64,000 nt of DNA from Proteus vulgaris (lineage in GTDB: Bacteria > Pseudomonadota > Gammaproteobacteria > Enterobacterales > Enterobacteriaceae). Location: assembly GCF_016239305.1 (NCBI RefSeq), contig NZ_JAEHOQ010000001.1, forward strand, positions 296,599 to 360,598. The letters are read 5' to 3'. Positions 63,701 to 64,000 of the stretch are shown here, one piece after another. The position numbers and the translations under genes are program-made. The notes beneath the pieces were generated by a model. The model was not told the DNA's origin. It did not search any database and saw only the letters and a program-made list of their open reading frames with translations. Position 1 is the first letter of the stretch. Every line of letters starts with the position of its first letter.

Positions 63701-64000
63701 ACCCTCAATAAACACATCATTATATAAAGAATTATAAATATTTTCTTTTCTCCCAATATATACGATATTTTCAGTCGGGATTGTATGTTCATAAAGGAGT
63801 TCATCAATTTTTTTTATTTCATCGCTATTTTTTACTAATTTTGAATATACCCCTTCATCATCGTTATATCCTATCGTGGTAAAATTAATACCATTATCTT
63901 TACAGAATAAAATAAAATCTTCTAATCTTGGTATTTTTTTAAATATTTTTGATAATAACTGACTTTTTTCATTTGTAATATAAAAATAATAAATATCATT
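54734..64000 (-). CDS. Giant multi-effector toxin: C58-like protease, ExoY/CyaA-type cyclase, TcdA/B-like pore region, RTX repeats (5' end outside window)
   Basis: The frame is open from the window edge to the stop at 54734, at least 3088 residues. Residues below count from the GTG at 63715. First, GGEGYCESLS, KKHTLLVW and FYDPNFG place Cys189, His304 and Asp323 with YopT/AvrPphB-like spacing, implying a C58 cysteine protease. An unassigned alpha/beta region follows. Residues about 660-990 are a class II nucleotidyl cyclase: GVRP, KGKSSDWGPMAGFIP (K685, K692), ADYDLF (D819, D821) and HHGADDANPYA (H907, N913). A long helical region leads to a TcdA/TcdB-like translocation part from about 1840, with a hydrophobic stretch near 1973-2015 (57665-57800). 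The C-terminal third holds RTX-like GGDGNDVL and GGVGNDIY repeats (56370-56560 and 55070-55260). The DNA is far more AT-rich than yaaA-talB, suggesting transfer. The family is clear, but host target, activator and secretion route are not. Confidence 0.88.
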   Translation of the reverse strand, partial: NDIYYFYITNEKSQLLSKIFKKIPRLEDFILFCKDNGINFTTIGYNDDEGVYSKLVKNSDEIKKIDELLYEHTIPTENIVYIGRKENIYNSLYNDVFIEGIAQKLNVPIYTINNSEIKLSTTKNINYSYDYKKEAIVNEFTIEKNSEIIKSNSNYNSIHLFNNVYKKLSFLYPDFRKKTEFLIGYKDNIMNVIHDYSENMTIKDIFEYIEKNRYRLTMKELGAIVREIDNKILETEINKKQKKKFIRLFNKIKNEGNIDKEAYVISFPQQMILSKLKDGGEGYCESLSMLIAAAKHLEHHGEYRQGSRFLKKLDNILKILDKNKVDEKVPFSELSLNYSAKKLLLTIEELSQKQVSLSSLAAHFQHDKAELTLNAILNRLLKAENTVKPLYFQLYTKKHTLLVWANKTSIISNFGFYDPNFGLVEFSSEEKFRSYLISFFKGKDINAEKIYQLDKSQSGDIIFDKVITVNTESLIRYQFKNNQKLSSFILEPIVLFNNELQYNELSENNEIYKNHTGDLESKRQNIFNITYNDIRGCYIFSDNNYLTRRKTVLLFSNDKYANIDINNYQIEYQKAGYDIFIFDSSTENLDKAYHYLNSVRGISGNDILIHASNDDSKRAIDLYYHLKKKGKAIEGIVLTSSNNKTISVLDNFNKLDENIKIYISFDNDRYDDNNLLIKRKIEKSGTEVKIFSFSYREEYKSFHDVKANQHPSIRKFSNYKSRDLLLVPIDNLELLPLIGMPENDQRVFSQIAESENVIIGVRPVDTNSTTLISSKEYSSKSLLIKGKSSDWGPMAGFIPIDQRLAKASARKEAEKYNLLIQGSLEKNYAIKVPLTLSLERVDELIVKGVLIVLEEKGDILKVSALLDDIQYEFSLSQFVEGDRKYYTVNQYQENSLIPVEVLADPISRKPIIADYDLFTVMYPYSELGSETKVRQPMPWEEWKESVIYDELSEKNKEYYNSQDLYDRYIGGQLGFISEKVNKIKNRINADLGRGKGYEIVHHGADDANPYAVIHDNFPATFFVPEKIRNKILSNDENRLKNYFHINDNYTIIIRDAKEFSNFQQLMINHSFRTILNERWNDGLESSYFSKERKISHRFILTKERVEKELRNREENEYIKLLKKRTIDINEKYSNIPIDNKKKYYKSLYYDKAIEEIEKLKNIKNKIKTNELHINEILSISTTLKNKIRKNKIDLNWFKTEGYEIFNSILLSDDYRIIINRENASRLSNVFEIISLLPEVKKSIYKSITVDSIDNYINKIKIGSKIAINENLITQKNSNELKINTDNVFISIIGEHNGRNLSHLYEEYKNNILIAPGKHFNVVKQEKINENLFMVLEATNFLEKNDITYDLRTGKENGISIDGNRSTVNEILESKVANEKIIDSINKIKNQYIQHPIKNNIIDKIINNKISLQYAIHKYFNDLSILLSSNSYKEIKHKLNSVIYDPLIGRKFNHYVGGEIDIDEFNKVFQSKFYSNISILEKIQHIKILVNAIYDTPYNINLLSFSSQELLSELFISKYGNANAQLLRKVSSLESYSRIINTIENMEFYLSNRKENEVYSINDIFHHVSELEWLKEKMKNTVQLLRNKLLSSGSYNHSHQIDFFNLPHSFYTSITEGISSLMLLYSTNNKNNDELKIKDFSLFESLYKKKIKNKLNEDEKIYLSKFEELVEVLSIKDTIDDSVIFLKYGNLESNINILSNGVYIIDFHDNKMSLNINSKNKDEITYDFFIDKIGSVKITGKERNKLTTEFLSFLNGIFSGEDNILKVVGSESNLNGSIYKVDMSYEKNSIDLLKQLVLHEEKLLSYKLKKSQVRIHDIVVDRKLLSSLGCRIDGKDIESVKLKDIPKWKHKLTFDADKLNDFFLSASGNDNDNNVILVLKKLLNKKESNIKKLLSIDINRTDYLAAKERLTKLLELNKAVIDSSYWNALRYPSLSLPRHMKIISNIGYGNIAFGIWQSFNSTMNMLELLKNEHLSETERKEITTNLAIMWTEMSYNGVSELIEIAVAKGMLKHRSNAFEYAGKISTRVGVALNILSVGFDIYNAYDNFSRISSESDSRKREDYIVNGSIAIVSALVTIGVSIAILAGSTVAGPIGIVVGAAIALVTSIYNAVRVVEQAKEKISFTVWEEIESGFLAAFTGKIAPYKQNEITLNETKEHIKATTENISQEYYQQLIKINPNSKYFYTNEEYHYEDKNYYQVEPTILQDPTGLLGNGIGKVIASNLLPFMTQKEVEAFYSRSTDFVAIKTQFKYYEPKEAIGTDEILIFDGEFYVNSLKKYTIDIVQNNNNLELDIYDDNYIESIQLTLSKIEPLKKKVSNDITCVNKIHTYFDYQLKENEEFHFNTKNGDDIIAAPANTKNYFDIYNGTKRLSGGVKDDIFNLYTTKVPKFASRFYGREGNDTLRIAEKSPEHSGYEINLQSNYVKFSHIKEPSNGLNFKEKNYFHQDVKSGNKVPKVLVDTMPNIKVQDHEVIAYLDNIENIIGSKNGNDLLVGNDNNNYIDGVSGSDMICGHQGDDVIRLMAGVAEGGKGNDIYIISRMADSEIEKSFTSIILYEQEEKETSIVRLKYNFNEIKTIKRDRLDIILELENTINKNSNKLKIPSTYLRLKNIYKNIDESHINHQYSIITDDGFIFTLNDNPALQDEALFIFSYFEHYSTRKDKIDYFSIDEQERLLTVRFGNDNEKYTLNSKLKYSGIAVGNLLEFGLTGNKGNNTYFSITPNSFINLSNGHDTYQLKSFIASERDDSISILPGISGIEPKLKSTATIILPDVSGYDLKLEKGILMHRYNVKKHLTLDIGEYYLAEILKADIEIRILDKEGKVFRFPHFQSENILLEPVIKTKIEITDGHDSVIIPEAIRLNKFTAKEWDLSLSIGHNSLLANALKSSTIPELDLLPVIDMLEGNDLIINNNAGSSIISGGGGDDTLIVTKGHHILLAEEGNDSLYGGDGNDVLISDKGNDYLEGGVGNDIYIINRHKGEVTVFDSQGDNKLFIIGLKQAETLLSSRENSDELLKTEDSEFTLRIKDRYQAEKSHHEIIQVEAELSDIGLNTIIHEMAQFNANQLASMNGSQLPPSLDWSLLPVVVNQLK

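Noticed and set aside
63713..63715. GTG at 63715 as the true start of the giant toxin
   Set aside because: The same frame is open and protein-like to the window edge (KIDELLYEHTIPTENIVYIG and further), so the start lies outside.

Overview
The window comes from the chromosome of a Proteus species (Morganellaceae, Enterobacterales). Three things point there: low GC, close protein matches to E. coli housekeeping genes, and a long stretch (about 30.9-54.7 kb) that keeps the E. coli order of the talB-dnaKJ-nhaAR-rpsT-ribF-ileS-lspA-fkpB-ispH-dapB-carAB segment. The species cannot be fixed from sequence reading alone.

Layout. 0-2 kb: the 3' end of rdgC, an ERIC repeat, and a PhlG-like hydrolase divergent from a TetR regulator across a perfect 11-bp-arm palindrome. 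2-3.6 kb: yedF-yedE (sulfur/selenium-type transport). 3.8-13.4 kb: one minus-strand run, hybO-A-B-C-D-E-hypB-C-D-E, encoding a periplasm-facing uptake [NiFe] hydrogenase 2 and most of its maturation machinery, behind a consensus FNR site. HypB carries about 60 histidines in its N-terminal region. 13.4-15.4 kb: an AT-rich, gene-poor gap with a 9-bp tandem repeat and a candidate small RNA. 15.4-22.3 kb: exbBD (TonB energisation, Fur-type site), metC, yghB-like DedA, a methyltransferase, yqhD and dkgA. 22.4-25.4 kb: an invasin-like inverse autotransporter. 25.4-30.1 kb: an iron-linked cassette of two fused permease-ATPases of the YbtP/YbtQ type, an AraC/YbtA-like regulator, Fur-type sites and an unannotated 34-residue membrane peptide. 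30.2-30.9 kb: a Hok/Gef-type type I toxin starting at TTG, with a Sok-like antisense RNA and a decayed second copy.

30.9-54.7 kb is core genome: pyrimidine/arginine precursor synthesis (carAB), lysine (dapB), isoprenoids (ispH), lipoprotein processing (lspA), isoleucyl-tRNA charging (ileS), flavins (ribF), ribosomal protein S20, sodium/proton antiport (nhaAR), heat shock (dnaKJ with a sigma-32 promoter), molybdopterin adenylylation (mog), a Sel1-repeat protein, talB and yaaA.

The most striking element is the last one. From 54,734 to the window edge (at least 3,088 residues, N-terminus outside) runs a giant, very AT-rich toxin gene. It joins a YopT/C58-type cysteine protease site (Cys189/His304/Asp323), a complete ExoY/CyaA/edema-factor-type nucleotidyl cyclase (K685, K692, D819, D821, H907, N913), a TcdA/TcdB-like translocation region with a hydrophobic segment, and RTX-type Asp/Gly repeats. 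It sits next to yaaA, where E. coli has the thr operon side of the locus, so it looks like an acquired multi-effector toxin.
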